Assembly: GCA_015489295.1 (NCBI GenBank)
Contig: WGAB01000367.1
Location: forward strand, 1 to 5,294
Origin: Caldifarciminota bacterium
Lineage (GTDB): Bacteria > WOR-3 > Hydrothermia > WGAB01
Length of the DNA: 5,294 bases
Direction: 5' to 3'
A program made the position numbers and the translations under genes. Below, piece by piece: positions 1 to 5,278 of this stretch (position 1 is the first letter of the stretch; the number at the start of each line of letters is the position of its first letter). The notes under the pieces were generated by a model. The model was not told the origin of the DNA. It saw nothing but the letters and a program-made list of their open reading frames with translations, and did no database searches.

Positions 1-452
1 AGCCCGGCCGGTCGGTGGTGGCACGATGCGGCCTCCTGCTGGCCCGGGTGCTCTATGTGAAAACCATGGGCACCCGCACCTATGCCCTGCTGGATGCCGG
101 CATGACCGACCTGGTACGGCCGGCCCTGTACGGCGTGCGGCACCGGGTGCAGGTGGTGACCGAGGAGGACCGGCCCCTCCGAACCTACACCCTGGCCGGG
201 CCGGTGTGCGAGAACACCGATGTGTTTGCCGAAAACCTGCCGTTGCCGGAACTTCGGCCCGGCGATCTCGTGGTGTTCCGGGATGCCGGCGCCTACGGCT
301 TTTCCATGGCCTGCAACTACAACCTGCGGGCCCGCCCGGCCGAGGTGGCGGTAGATCAGGGCCGTGCCGCCCTGATCCGCCCGCGGGAGCCCGTGGGCGG
401 CTTCCTGATGGGAGAACCCACCCGGTTGGAGTTCATTCCCTTGAAACCCTGA
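1..452 (+). CDS. lysA: Diaminopimelate decarboxylase, C-terminal part (5' end outside window)
   Basis: This is the last 149 codons of a gene that begins before the window; the reading frame is open from base 3. LysA is a PLP enzyme of the alanine-racemase-fold (type III) decarboxylases that converts meso-diaminopimelate to L-lysine in the cytoplasm. The visible part is the C-terminal beta-barrel domain. It begins with the substrate-binding PGR motif (PGRSVV), followed by RVLYVK and the typical DAGMTDLVRPALY stretch. Next come GPVCENTD, carrying the active-site cysteine contributed across the dimer, and DAGAYGFSMACNYN with the conserved AGAYG tyrosine, then RPAEV near the end. Biosynthetic arginine or ornithine decarboxylases of the same fold are less likely because the GPVCE and GAYG contexts are LysA-like. 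The downstream gene follows after only 17 nt, so the two are probably cotranscribed. An internal ATG at 24 or GTG at 15 is not the real start. Confidence 0.93.
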   Translation, partial: PGRSVVARCGLLLARVLYVKTMGTRTYALLDAGMTDLVRPALYGVRHRVQVVTEEDRPLRTYTLAGPVCENTDVFAENLPLPELRPGDLVVFRDAGAYGFSMACNYNLRARPAEVAVDQGRAALIRPREPVGGFLMGEPTRLEFIPLKP

Positions 453-469
453 AGCAAGGAGGTGGAACC

Positions 470-1105
470 ATGCACCGCATGGCAGCCCTCGCCATCCTGA
501 TGACCCTGCTGGGGCCCCTGGCGGCCGAAACCTCGATCCGAATCCAGACCCCGGAAGGCGAGTTCGAGGTCCGGGTGACCGGGCCCATCGCCGACCTGCA
601 GGGGCCGGAGGCCGCCCACCAGCGGATCCTCCAGGACCTCCGGGAACTCCGAACCCGCTACCTGACCCGCCTCTCCTCCGCCCGGGACCGGCAACAGGCC
701 CTGGCCCTCACCGATGAAATCGAGGACCTGGTCAACCTGCTGTGGGCCACCGGCCGTTTCCCCGGGGCCGGCTGGGTGGTGGCCGTTTCAACACCAGAAA
801 CCCCGCCGCCCGTGGCCCCCATGAGCCCCGCCGCCTTTGAAGAACTGGTGCGCCAGGTGGAAGCCGAATCCTTCTCCGACGACCGGCTGGAGATCCTCCG
901 TACCGCCGCTCTCAACAACGCCTTTACCGTGGCCCAGGTGGCCCGGCTCATGGACCTGTTTGACTTCGGCGACGATCGCGTGGAGGTGGTGCGAATCCTT
1001 TATCCCCGGGTGGTAGACCCGGAAAACGCCCACATACTGCTCTCGCATGTGGAGTTTGACGACGAAAAGGAAGCCATCCGCCGCATCATAAGCAGCCGCC
1101 CGTAG
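470..1105 (+). CDS. Secreted DUF4476-domain protein
   Basis: A 211-residue protein of unknown function. Residues 1 to about 20 form a short hydrophobic signal peptide (AALAILMTLLGPLAA) with a plausible cleavage site before Glu20, so export to the periplasm is likely; there is no lipobox cysteine. Residues 45-95 are charged and helical, possibly a coiled coil. A proline-rich linker (PETPPPVAPM) leads to residues 117-208, which match the DUF4476 pattern: MSPAAFEELV, then ESFSDDRLEI, FTVAQVARLMDLFDF, YPRVVDPENA and VEFDDEKEAI. Family members are helical-repeat domains found in exported bacterial proteins with no established reaction. The start ATG is set by an excellent Shine-Dalgarno AAGGAGGTGG at 456-465. 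The gene follows lysA closely and probably shares its transcript, but no functional link to lysine synthesis is known. The larger open frame starting upstream at 26 is a shadow of lysA. Confidence 0.88.
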   Translation: MHRMAALAILMTLLGPLAAETSIRIQTPEGEFEVRVTGPIADLQGPEAAHQRILQDLRELRTRYLTRLSSARDRQQALALTDEIEDLVNLLWATGRFPGAGWVVAVSTPETPPPVAPMSPAAFEELVRQVEAESFSDDRLEILRTAALNNAFTVAQVARLMDLFDFGDDRVEVVRILYPRVVDPENAHILLSHVEFDDEKEAIRRIISSRP

Positions 1106-1173
1106 GGTTCTGGGCCAGTCTGTCGCCCGGGCCGCGACTTGCCAGGCCACCCTGAGGAGAACCGCACCTTTCC

Positions 1174-2325
1174 ATGCCCTGCCGCATCCTTTTTGCCCTG
1201 CTGGATTTTCCGCCTGTGCCCGGCGGCATGAGCCGGTACTATGCCCAACTGCTCGAGCACCTGCCCCCCGAGGAGGTGGTGCTCCTGACCCTGCACCACC
1301 CGGAGAGACCTGAGGTGCCCTATCCCGTGGAAACCGTTTCCCTGCAGCGGCGGGGCGCCTTCAGCCTGGCCCGGTACCCCACGTGGCTTCAGGCTTTCCG
1401 AAGGGCCGTGTGGCGGTACCGGCCGGCAGGCCTGCTGCTGGGCCACCTGGGGTTTGCCAAAATGCCGGGAATCGGCCGCCTTGGCCCTCCCTACGGCCTC
1501 TTTGTCCACGGATTAGACGTCCTCCATGAGCACCGAAAGGCCCGGCGCAACCCCTGGAAACACTACCGTCTCCGGGCGGCCTTCGCCCGGGCCCACCTGG
1601 TGATTGCCAACAGCCAGGCCACCCTGGACTTGGTGCGGCAACTGGGCCTGCCGGTGCGCCAGGGCGCAGTGGTTTACCCGGGCGTGGACCCCGAGGTGTT
1701 CCGCCCCCTGAACCGCCCCCGGGCGGAGCTCCGGCGGTCCTTCGGCTTGCCCGAAGAGGCTTTTCTCGTGCTTTTCGTGGGGCGACCCGTTGCCCGCAAG
1801 GGCCTGCGGGTGCTCCTTGAAGCCCTCCAGAGGCTGCCCGACGCGGTCCAGGCCGTGGTGGCAGGGCCCGGTGACTTTGAGGAAGCCCGGGAACAGGCCC
1901 GGCACCTCGGGGTGGCCCACCGGGTCCGGTTCCTCGGGGCGGTGTCCGATGCGGACCTCGTGGCCCTGTACAACGCTGTGGACGTCTTCGCCCTGCCCGG
2001 AGACCCCCGGCCCCACGATGTGGAGGGCTTCGGCATCGTGTTTCTGGAAGCCAACGCCTGTGGGATTCCGGTGATCGGGGGCCGCTGGGGCGGGGTTCCC
2101 GAGGCCATCGCCCATGAAGAGAGCGGCCTCCTCGTGGAGCCCGGCAACCCGGAGGCCCTGGCCGAGGCGGTGCTGCGGCTGTACCGGAACTCTGAACGCC
2201 GGCAGCAGATGGGCCGGGCTGGCCGTACCCGGGTGCTCCGGCACTTCACCTGGGCCCACCAGGCCCAGGCCCTCCGTCGGGCTTACCATGCCTCCTTCTG
2301 CCCGGAAACAGGCCCCAGGACATGA
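1174..2325 (+). CDS. GT4-family glycosyltransferase (complete)
   Basis: A 383-residue retaining glycosyltransferase with the GT-B fold, predicted to move a sugar from a nucleotide-sugar donor to a lipid-linked or surface glycan acceptor at the cytoplasmic face of the membrane. The N-terminal acceptor domain starts with RILFALLDFPPVPGGMSRY, including the glycine loop at 17-18, and carries His112-Gly113 (FVHGLD) and NSQAT at 146-150. The linker YPGVDPEVF (168-176) leads into the donor domain with FVGRPVARKG (201-210; Arg204 and Lys209 are the expected phosphate-binding pair). The EX7E motif is intact, Glu284 to Glu292, followed by GGVPEAI. The wording EGFGIVFLEA...CGIPV resembles PimB-type mannosyltransferases, but sugar specificity cannot be read. 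Length is normal for GT4. A GAGGAG at 1154-1159 lies rather far (14 nt) from the ATG. The 68 nt gap before it holds only a weak 5-bp hairpin (GTCGC/GCGAC) and no U-tract. Confidence 0.92.
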   Translation: MPCRILFALLDFPPVPGGMSRYYAQLLEHLPPEEVVLLTLHHPERPEVPYPVETVSLQRRGAFSLARYPTWLQAFRRAVWRYRPAGLLLGHLGFAKMPGIGRLGPPYGLFVHGLDVLHEHRKARRNPWKHYRLRAAFARAHLVIANSQATLDLVRQLGLPVRQGAVVYPGVDPEVFRPLNRPRAELRRSFGLPEEAFLVLFVGRPVARKGLRVLLEALQRLPDAVQAVVAGPGDFEEAREQARHLGVAHRVRFLGAVSDADLVALYNAVDVFALPGDPRPHDVEGFGIVFLEANACGIPVIGGRWGGVPEAIAHEESGLLVEPGNPEALAEAVLRLYRNSERRQQMGRAGRTRVLRHFTWAHQAQALRRAYHASFCPETGPRT

Positions 2326-2351
2326 GCCGCGGCCGAGATTCCCGGCATCCG

Positions 2352-2430
2352 GGGCTGGAAAATCAGGGCACGCCATGAACCACCATGCCCAGGCCGCACC
2401 CCTCCGCATCCTCCAGGTGACCGATGCCCG
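2352..2430 (+). repeat. Direct repeat, left copy (glycosyltransferase leader and first codons)
   Basis: Seventy-nine bases starting GGGCTGGAAAAT and running through the ATG at 2375 to codon 18-19 match 4164-4242 at 75 positions with no gap. The four differences (2364, 2367, 2401, 2423) are all transitions. Upstream of 2352 the two copies share nothing obvious. Downstream, identity drops at once to roughly 70%. The repeat brackets the toxin-antitoxin cassette. Confidence 0.9.
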
Positions 2431-2544
2431 ACAGTGGCGGGGTGGCGAGCGGCAGCTCCTGTTCCTGGTTCAGGGGCTCCAGGCCAGGGCCACGAGGTGC
2501 AGGTCGCCTGCCCCCGGAATACCCCGGTGAACGAACCGCTTTAG
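2375..2544 (+). pseudogene. 5' remnant of a GT4 glycosyltransferase, frameshifted and truncated
   Basis: The ATG at 2375 opens the same protein start as the intact gene at 4187 (MNHHAQAAPLRILQVT, then WRGGERQ against WRGGERQ). The open frame as it stands ends at 2530 after 51 codons. Comparison with the intact copy shows one missing base near 2494 (copy 1 GCCAGGGCCACGAG, copy 2 GACCAGGGCCACGAG). Restoring it gives QGHEVQVACPRNTPVNEPL, a family-like continuation, before a stop at 2542-2544. Nothing of the remaining 300 or so residues (acceptor domain, donor domain, EX7E) is present; the minus-strand PIN gene begins its stop codon at 2541. This is therefore a dead 5' stub, not a small functional gene, although a 51-residue peptide could still be translated. 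It lies 49 nt behind the upstream glycosyltransferase, so it was probably once the next operon gene. Confidence 0.85.
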
Positions 2545-3053
2545 CGATCCTGAGGGTTTTTCCACCGTTTCAACCGTATCTCGCACTCCTCTTCCGGGAG
2601 GTAGGTTCCCCGTTCTCTGATCTTGCGCAGGCTTTCAGCGGCTTCATGGGGTGCCAAATGCCCTCCGTTGACCAGTTCATCCAGCACCCATAAAACTCCG
2701 TGCACTTCCACGCCGAGCTTCTCCGCAGCCCTCCGCAGGTGCCTGTCGCCGGTCAGCAGGATTAGCCTTTCCTGATCAGCGACTGCCAGCGCAAACAGAT
2801 CGTGGGTGCTCGGGGCAGAAAACCTTTTCCGAAGCTCAAAAACCTTCAGGACCAGTGTCCCGCTAAGATGGATCTCTCGGACAAGCCTCTCCTGCAAAAG
2901 GTTTTCTCCGGGGGGATCCAGGATTTCTTCGTGGAGGATGACATCGGGGACCAGCAAATCAAAAACTTGGGCTACGAGTGCAAGAAGGCCACCGTCTATC
3001 AGCGCAATGAGCACACTCGCATCACACACGAACGCGGGGCGCGGCTCCTCCAT
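2541..3053 (-). CDS. PIN-domain protein, probable VapC-like RNase toxin
   Basis: A 170-residue protein with a PIN fold, the Mg2+-dependent nuclease domain of VapC-type toxins that cut RNA. The acidic residues expected in the active site are visible: Asp11 in FVCDASVLIAL, Glu42/Glu43 in PDVILHEEI, Asp85 in STHDLFALA and Asp103 in LLTGDRHLRRAA. The C-terminal part, GVEVHGVLWVLDEL (114-127) followed by a helical tail, recalls the DUF3368-like PIN branch; exact family assignment needs a profile search. The length suits that branch, which is longer than classical VapC of about 130 residues. The ATG at 3053 has AGGTGGAG a few bases upstream, located inside the preceding gene, and the two genes overlap by 32 nt, implying translational coupling. 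Cognate pairing with the HTH/ImmA protein is inferred from this overlap. The target RNA cannot be predicted. The stop codon abuts the broken glycosyltransferase stub, and no terminator is seen beyond it. Confidence 0.87.
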   Translation of the reverse strand: MEEPRPAFVCDASVLIALIDGGLLALVAQVFDLLVPDVILHEEILDPPGENLLQERLVREIHLSGTLVLKVFELRKRFSAPSTHDLFALAVADQERLILLTGDRHLRRAAEKLGVEVHGVLWVLDELVNGGHLAPHEAAESLRKIRERGTYLPEEECEIRLKRWKNPQDR

Positions 3054-4083
3054 GCAGATTCTCCACCTGCTGGGTCAAGGGTTCCAGAGGTTTTCCCAGG
3101 AGTTCCTCGGCTCTGCCCTTAGAGATCAATCCCTCTGCCAGGGCACGCAGAACAAGCCGTTCCATGCGCTGGGGTTCTTCAAAGGGATAGGGGGCTCCAG
3201 GTTCCGCCCTGTGCCATCCCTGTTTTCTGAAGTGCTGGAAGATCCGGCTTGCGGTGGATCTGGAGATAATGCCCAGATCTTTGGCGCGATAGACCCAGGC
3301 CTGCATGCTCAGGCCGTACTTGTGCTTGAGGAGGTACAATTCAATGGGGTGCAGGAACTTCCGGTGGGTTCCCAGTTCCTGGAAAACCACCGGTTCTGGA
3401 GCCAGGAAGGCCCCGGCGAACCTGTTGGCCACCCGTTCGATATCCAGGTTCTCTTCGACTGCCAGTACCAGATGGGCCAGTTCATGGGCCAGGTTGAACC
3501 GTTCCCGATCTCCTGGAGTGTGCCTGCGGACCACGATGACAGGGTTCCCGTCGTATCGGAAGGCCAGCGCATCAAAGGCTTCGTGCTGGACATCCATGAC
3601 CCCGATCTTGATCCCATGGTCTTCCAGAAGTTCCGCGAGGTTTTCAATGGGGTCAATTCCCAGATTCCAGGCCTGGCGAAGTTCGATCGCTGCTTCTTCA
3701 ACTTCTTCAAGATTCCGAATGCTCCGGGGCCATCCCTCGGGCAGCTGGAATTGAGGAGATTCCTCGAAAAAAAGGTCCTCCAGGGCAACATACCGTTCCA
3801 GCCACTCCCTGACCTGTTCTACAATGGAGGCCTGGAACTTCTTGGGCAGGGCCTTCCGTTTCCGATAAGCGGGGACGATTCCGCGAATTCGGTCGCTTCG
3901 TAGAAAGAACTCTACGCGAACCCTCAGGGCTTTTGCCAACCTTAAAAGAACCTCTGACCCAGGGATGTCAAGGTTGCGTTCGTATTTTGAGATGGCCATC
4001 GCGCTTACACCGACCCTCCGGGCGAGGTCTCTCTGGCTCAGGCCCCGCATGATCCTTGCCGAACGGATCCGTTCACCCAACAT
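3022..4083 (-). CDS. XRE-family HTH regulator fused to ImmA/IrrE (M78) metallopeptidase, probable antitoxin
   Basis: A 353-residue two-domain protein. Residues 1-60 form a Cro/CI-type helix-turn-helix (RIRSARIMRGLSQRDLA, then VSAMAISKYER) expected to bind its own operator. Residues about 130-225 are an ImmA/IrrE (DUF955) zinc-peptidase domain with FNLAHELAHLVL, HExxH at 200-204, and downstream IERVANRFAGAFLAP, where Glu216 is the probable third zinc ligand. The peptidase therefore looks catalytically intact. The C-terminal 110 residues (HPIELYLLKHKYGLSMQAW onward) are helical and may contact the toxin. Such fusions are known as phage-type regulators and as antitoxins of PIN-like toxins; whether proteolysis is used for self-cleavage or toxin control is not known here. 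ATG 4083 is preferred over GTG 4092 because that GTG lies inside the Shine-Dalgarno GAGGTGAT. The gene is first in the operon, and its last 32 nt overlap the PIN gene. Confidence 0.9.
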   Translation of the reverse strand: MLGERIRSARIMRGLSQRDLARRVGVSAMAISKYERNLDIPGSEVLLRLAKALRVRVEFFLRSDRIRGIVPAYRKRKALPKKFQASIVEQVREWLERYVALEDLFFEESPQFQLPEGWPRSIRNLEEVEEAAIELRQAWNLGIDPIENLAELLEDHGIKIGVMDVQHEAFDALAFRYDGNPVIVVRRHTPGDRERFNLAHELAHLVLAVEENLDIERVANRFAGAFLAPEPVVFQELGTHRKFLHPIELYLLKHKYGLSMQAWVYRAKDLGIISRSTASRIFQHFRKQGWHRAEPGAPYPFEEPQRMERLVLRALAEGLISKGRAEELLGKPLEPLTQQVENLHGGAAPRVRV

Positions 4084-4087
4084 GGGT

Positions 4088-4096
4088 ATCACCTCT
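4088..4096 (-). promoter_or_regulatory. Strong Shine-Dalgarno deciding the start of the HTH/ImmA gene
   Basis: Read on the minus strand, AGAGGTGAT sits 4 nt before the ATG at 4083, with eight contiguous bases (GAGGTGAT) matching the anti-Shine-Dalgarno complement. The alternative GTG start at 4092 is embedded in this element and has only A-rich sequence before it. The protein therefore most likely starts MLGERIRSAR. Confidence 0.75.
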
Positions 4097-4106
4097 TTTT
4101 AGGATT

Positions 4107-4150
4107 GTCGGTTTACATTTTAACAGGAAATTGAACTTTTGTAAACCGAC
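4107..4150. promoter_or_regulatory. Inverted-repeat operator, probable binding site of the HTH/ImmA protein
   Basis: GTCGGTTTACA at 4107-4117 and TGTAAACCGAC at 4140-4150 are perfect 11-bp inverted arms separated by 22 bp, with arm centres 33 bp apart, close to three helical turns. One arm contains the -35 box; the other touches the end of the -10 box and covers the expected transcription start. Binding of an XRE dimer or tetramer here would block RNA polymerase, the usual autoregulation of toxin-antitoxin operons. The spacer is AT-rich and too long for a compact RNA terminator, and there is no U-tract after either arm, so a DNA operator fits better. Confidence 0.75.
4117..4145 (-). promoter_or_regulatory. 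Sigma70-type promoter of the toxin-antitoxin operon
   Basis: On the minus strand, TTTACA (4145-4140, 5 of 6 to the -35 consensus) is followed after exactly 17 bases by TAAAAT (4122-4117, 5 of 6 to the -10 consensus). Transcription would begin near 4110, giving a leader of roughly 27 nt before the ATG at 4083. The region is markedly AT-rich against the surrounding coding sequence. Both core elements are overlapped by the inverted-repeat arms described separately, so the promoter is probably repressible. Confidence 0.75.
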
Positions 4151-4163
4151 TTCAGAGGCCGAC

Positions 4164-4242
4164 GGGCTGGAAAATTAGAGCACGCCATGAACCACCATGC
4201 CCAGGCCGCACCTCTCCGCATCCTCCAGGTGACCAATGCCCG
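4164..4242 (+). repeat. Direct repeat, right copy (leader and first codons of intact glycosyltransferase)
   Basis: This copy matches 2352-2430 at 75 of 79 positions, including 23 bases of untranslated leader before the ATG at 4187. Within the coding part the two differences are one silent change (Pro CCC/CCT) and one replacement (Asp in the stub, Asn here). Its left edge lies immediately beyond the operator region of the cassette. Confidence 0.9.
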
Positions 4243-5278
4243 TTCCTGGCGCGGCGGTGAACGCCAGATCCTGTTGCTAACCCAGGGTCTTCTGGACCAG
4301 GGCCACGAGGTTTGGGTAGCCTGTGAACCTACGCTGGGGCGGCGGTTCCGGGAGGCCGGGGTGCCGACGGTGCCCTTACACCTCGGCGGAAACCTGCTCC
4401 GGGCGCTGCCCGACCTGGTGCGGGCCCTGCGCCGCCTGCGTCCCCACCTCGTGTCCGCCCAGTCTTCGGGTGCCCATACCCTGGCCCTGCTGGCCCACAC
4501 CCTGGGGGTGCGGGTGCCTCTCGTGGTCCATCGGCGCCGCCCTTCGCCCATCGGGCGGTGGAGCCTGTGGAAGTACCGCTCGCCTGCGGTGCGGCGGTAT
4601 GTGGCCATCTCCCGGTATGTGGCCGAAACCCTGCGGCAGGCCGGGGTGCCGGAGCAACGGATCGCCGTGGTGCCCTCGGGCCTGCGGTTCCCCCTGCCGC
4701 CAGCGCCCCGACGGGAAGATCTGGGGCTGCCGGAGGACGGCCCCCTCGTGGGCACCGTGGCCGCCTTTACCCGCGAAAAGAACCTGGAGTTCTGGCTTAG
4801 GGTGGTGGCCGAGGTCCTTCGGCACCACCCCATGGTGACGGCCGTGCTTGTGGGCGAGGGATACCGGGAGCCCGTGCTCCGGGAGACAGCCCGTCAACTG
4901 GGCATCCTCAAGAGGGTTCGGTTTCTGAAGTACCGGCCGGGGATTCCGGCCCTTTTCCAGGTGTTCCTTTCCACCAGCCGCGTGGAGGGCCTGGGCACCG
5001 CCATCATGGAGGCCCTGGCCTACGGCGTACCGGTGGTGGCCCCGCGCGTCGGAGGTATCCCCGAGGTAGTACGCCATGGCGAAACCGGTTTTCTGGTGGA
5101 CACCTGGGCTCCCCGGGCCTTTGCCGAACCCGTGGTGCGGCTCCTGGCCGATTCCAGGCTCCGTTCGCAAATGGGTGAGGCCGCCCGCCGCGACATCCCC
5201 CAACGGTTCTCGGCGGACCGCATGGTCCGGGACACCCTGCGCATCTATCGGGAGGTGCTGGAATGCGCACGCGCCTGA
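4187..5278 (+). CDS. GT4-family glycosyltransferase (complete paralogue of the truncated stub)
   Basis: A 363-residue GT-B glycosyltransferase, probably in LPS-core or other surface-glycan synthesis. The acceptor domain begins with LRILQVTNARSWRGGERQ, with the glycine loop at 23-24, and includes SSGAHT, VHRRRPSPIGRWSLWKYRS and the YVAISRYVAETL helix. PSGLRF at about 163-168 leads to the donor domain with GTVAAFTREKN (189-199), where Arg196/Lys198 probably contact phosphate. The EX7E motif is intact, Glu267 to Glu275, followed by AYGVPVVAPRVGGIPEVV and GFLVD. Sugar specificity cannot be read. The start is supported by the near-identical start of the stub at 2375; the Shine-Dalgarno is weak in both copies. 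The cassette separates this gene from the upstream glycosyltransferase, and no good plus-strand promoter is visible in 4093-4186, so its expression may depend on read-through across the antisense cassette. Confidence 0.92.
   Translation: MNHHAQAAPLRILQVTNARSWRGGERQILLLTQGLLDQGHEVWVACEPTLGRRFREAGVPTVPLHLGGNLLRALPDLVRALRRLRPHLVSAQSSGAHTLALLAHTLGVRVPLVVHRRRPSPIGRWSLWKYRSPAVRRYVAISRYVAETLRQAGVPEQRIAVVPSGLRFPLPPAPRREDLGLPEDGPLVGTVAAFTREKNLEFWLRVVAEVLRHHPMVTAVLVGEGYREPVLRETARQLGILKRVRFLKYRPGIPALFQVFLSTSRVEGLGTAIMEALAYGVPVVAPRVGGIPEVVRHGETGFLVDTWAPRAFAEPVVRLLADSRLRSQMGEAARRDIPQRFSADRMVRDTLRIYREVLECARA

Larger units (their letters stand above)
2537..4163 (-). other. Inserted toxin-antitoxin cassette (PIN + XRE/ImmA) within a glycosyltransferase array
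   Basis: A two-gene minus-strand unit interrupts an otherwise plus-strand glycan operon. Boundaries are inferred. On the left, glycosyltransferase-like coding sequence lasts to about 2540 and the PIN stop codon is at 2541-2543. On the right, the repeated glycosyltransferase leader resumes at 4164. Sample 60-base lines inside have about 48-60% GC (for example 3661-3720 near 48%), against about 65-73% in the flanking glycosyltransferases (1861-1920 near 73%), which supports separate origin. No transposase, integrase, terminal inverted repeat or clear target duplication is visible, so the route of entry is unknown; illegitimate or homologous recombination is as likely as transposition. Confidence 0.55.

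Noticed and set aside
26..469. Long upstream extension of the DUF4476 reading frame overlapping lysA
   Set aside because: The extension is proline/glycine/arginine-rich shadow sequence of a clear LysA domain, and a strong Shine-Dalgarno and signal peptide mark the start at 470.
1106..1173. Possible terminator between the DUF4476 gene and the first glycosyltransferase (GTCGC/GCGAC hairpin)
   Set aside because: The stem is only 5 bp and no run of T follows, so it does not meet the form of an intrinsic terminator.
2806..3903. Long plus-strand open frame opposite the HTH/ImmA and PIN genes
   Set aside because: It has no recognisable motifs and mirrors two well-supported minus-strand genes with intact catalytic motifs.
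4107..4150. The inverted repeat as an RNA hairpin or terminator
   Set aside because: The 22-base loop is long, no T-run follows either arm, and the arms coincide with promoter elements, which fits an operator better.
2534..4155. Short similar sequences at the cassette ends (AACCGCTTTAG at 2534-2544, AACCGACTTCAG at 4144-4155) as a possible target-site duplication
   Set aside because: The match needs a gap and a mismatch over about 11 bases, and the right one is part of the operator arm, so chance is a sufficient explanation.
4112..4159. Possible plus-strand promoter for the glycosyltransferase at 4187
   Set aside because: TTTACA at 4112 or TTGAAC at 4131 could serve as -35 boxes, but the sequence 17 bases on (ACTTTT or AGAGGC) is a poor -10 box.
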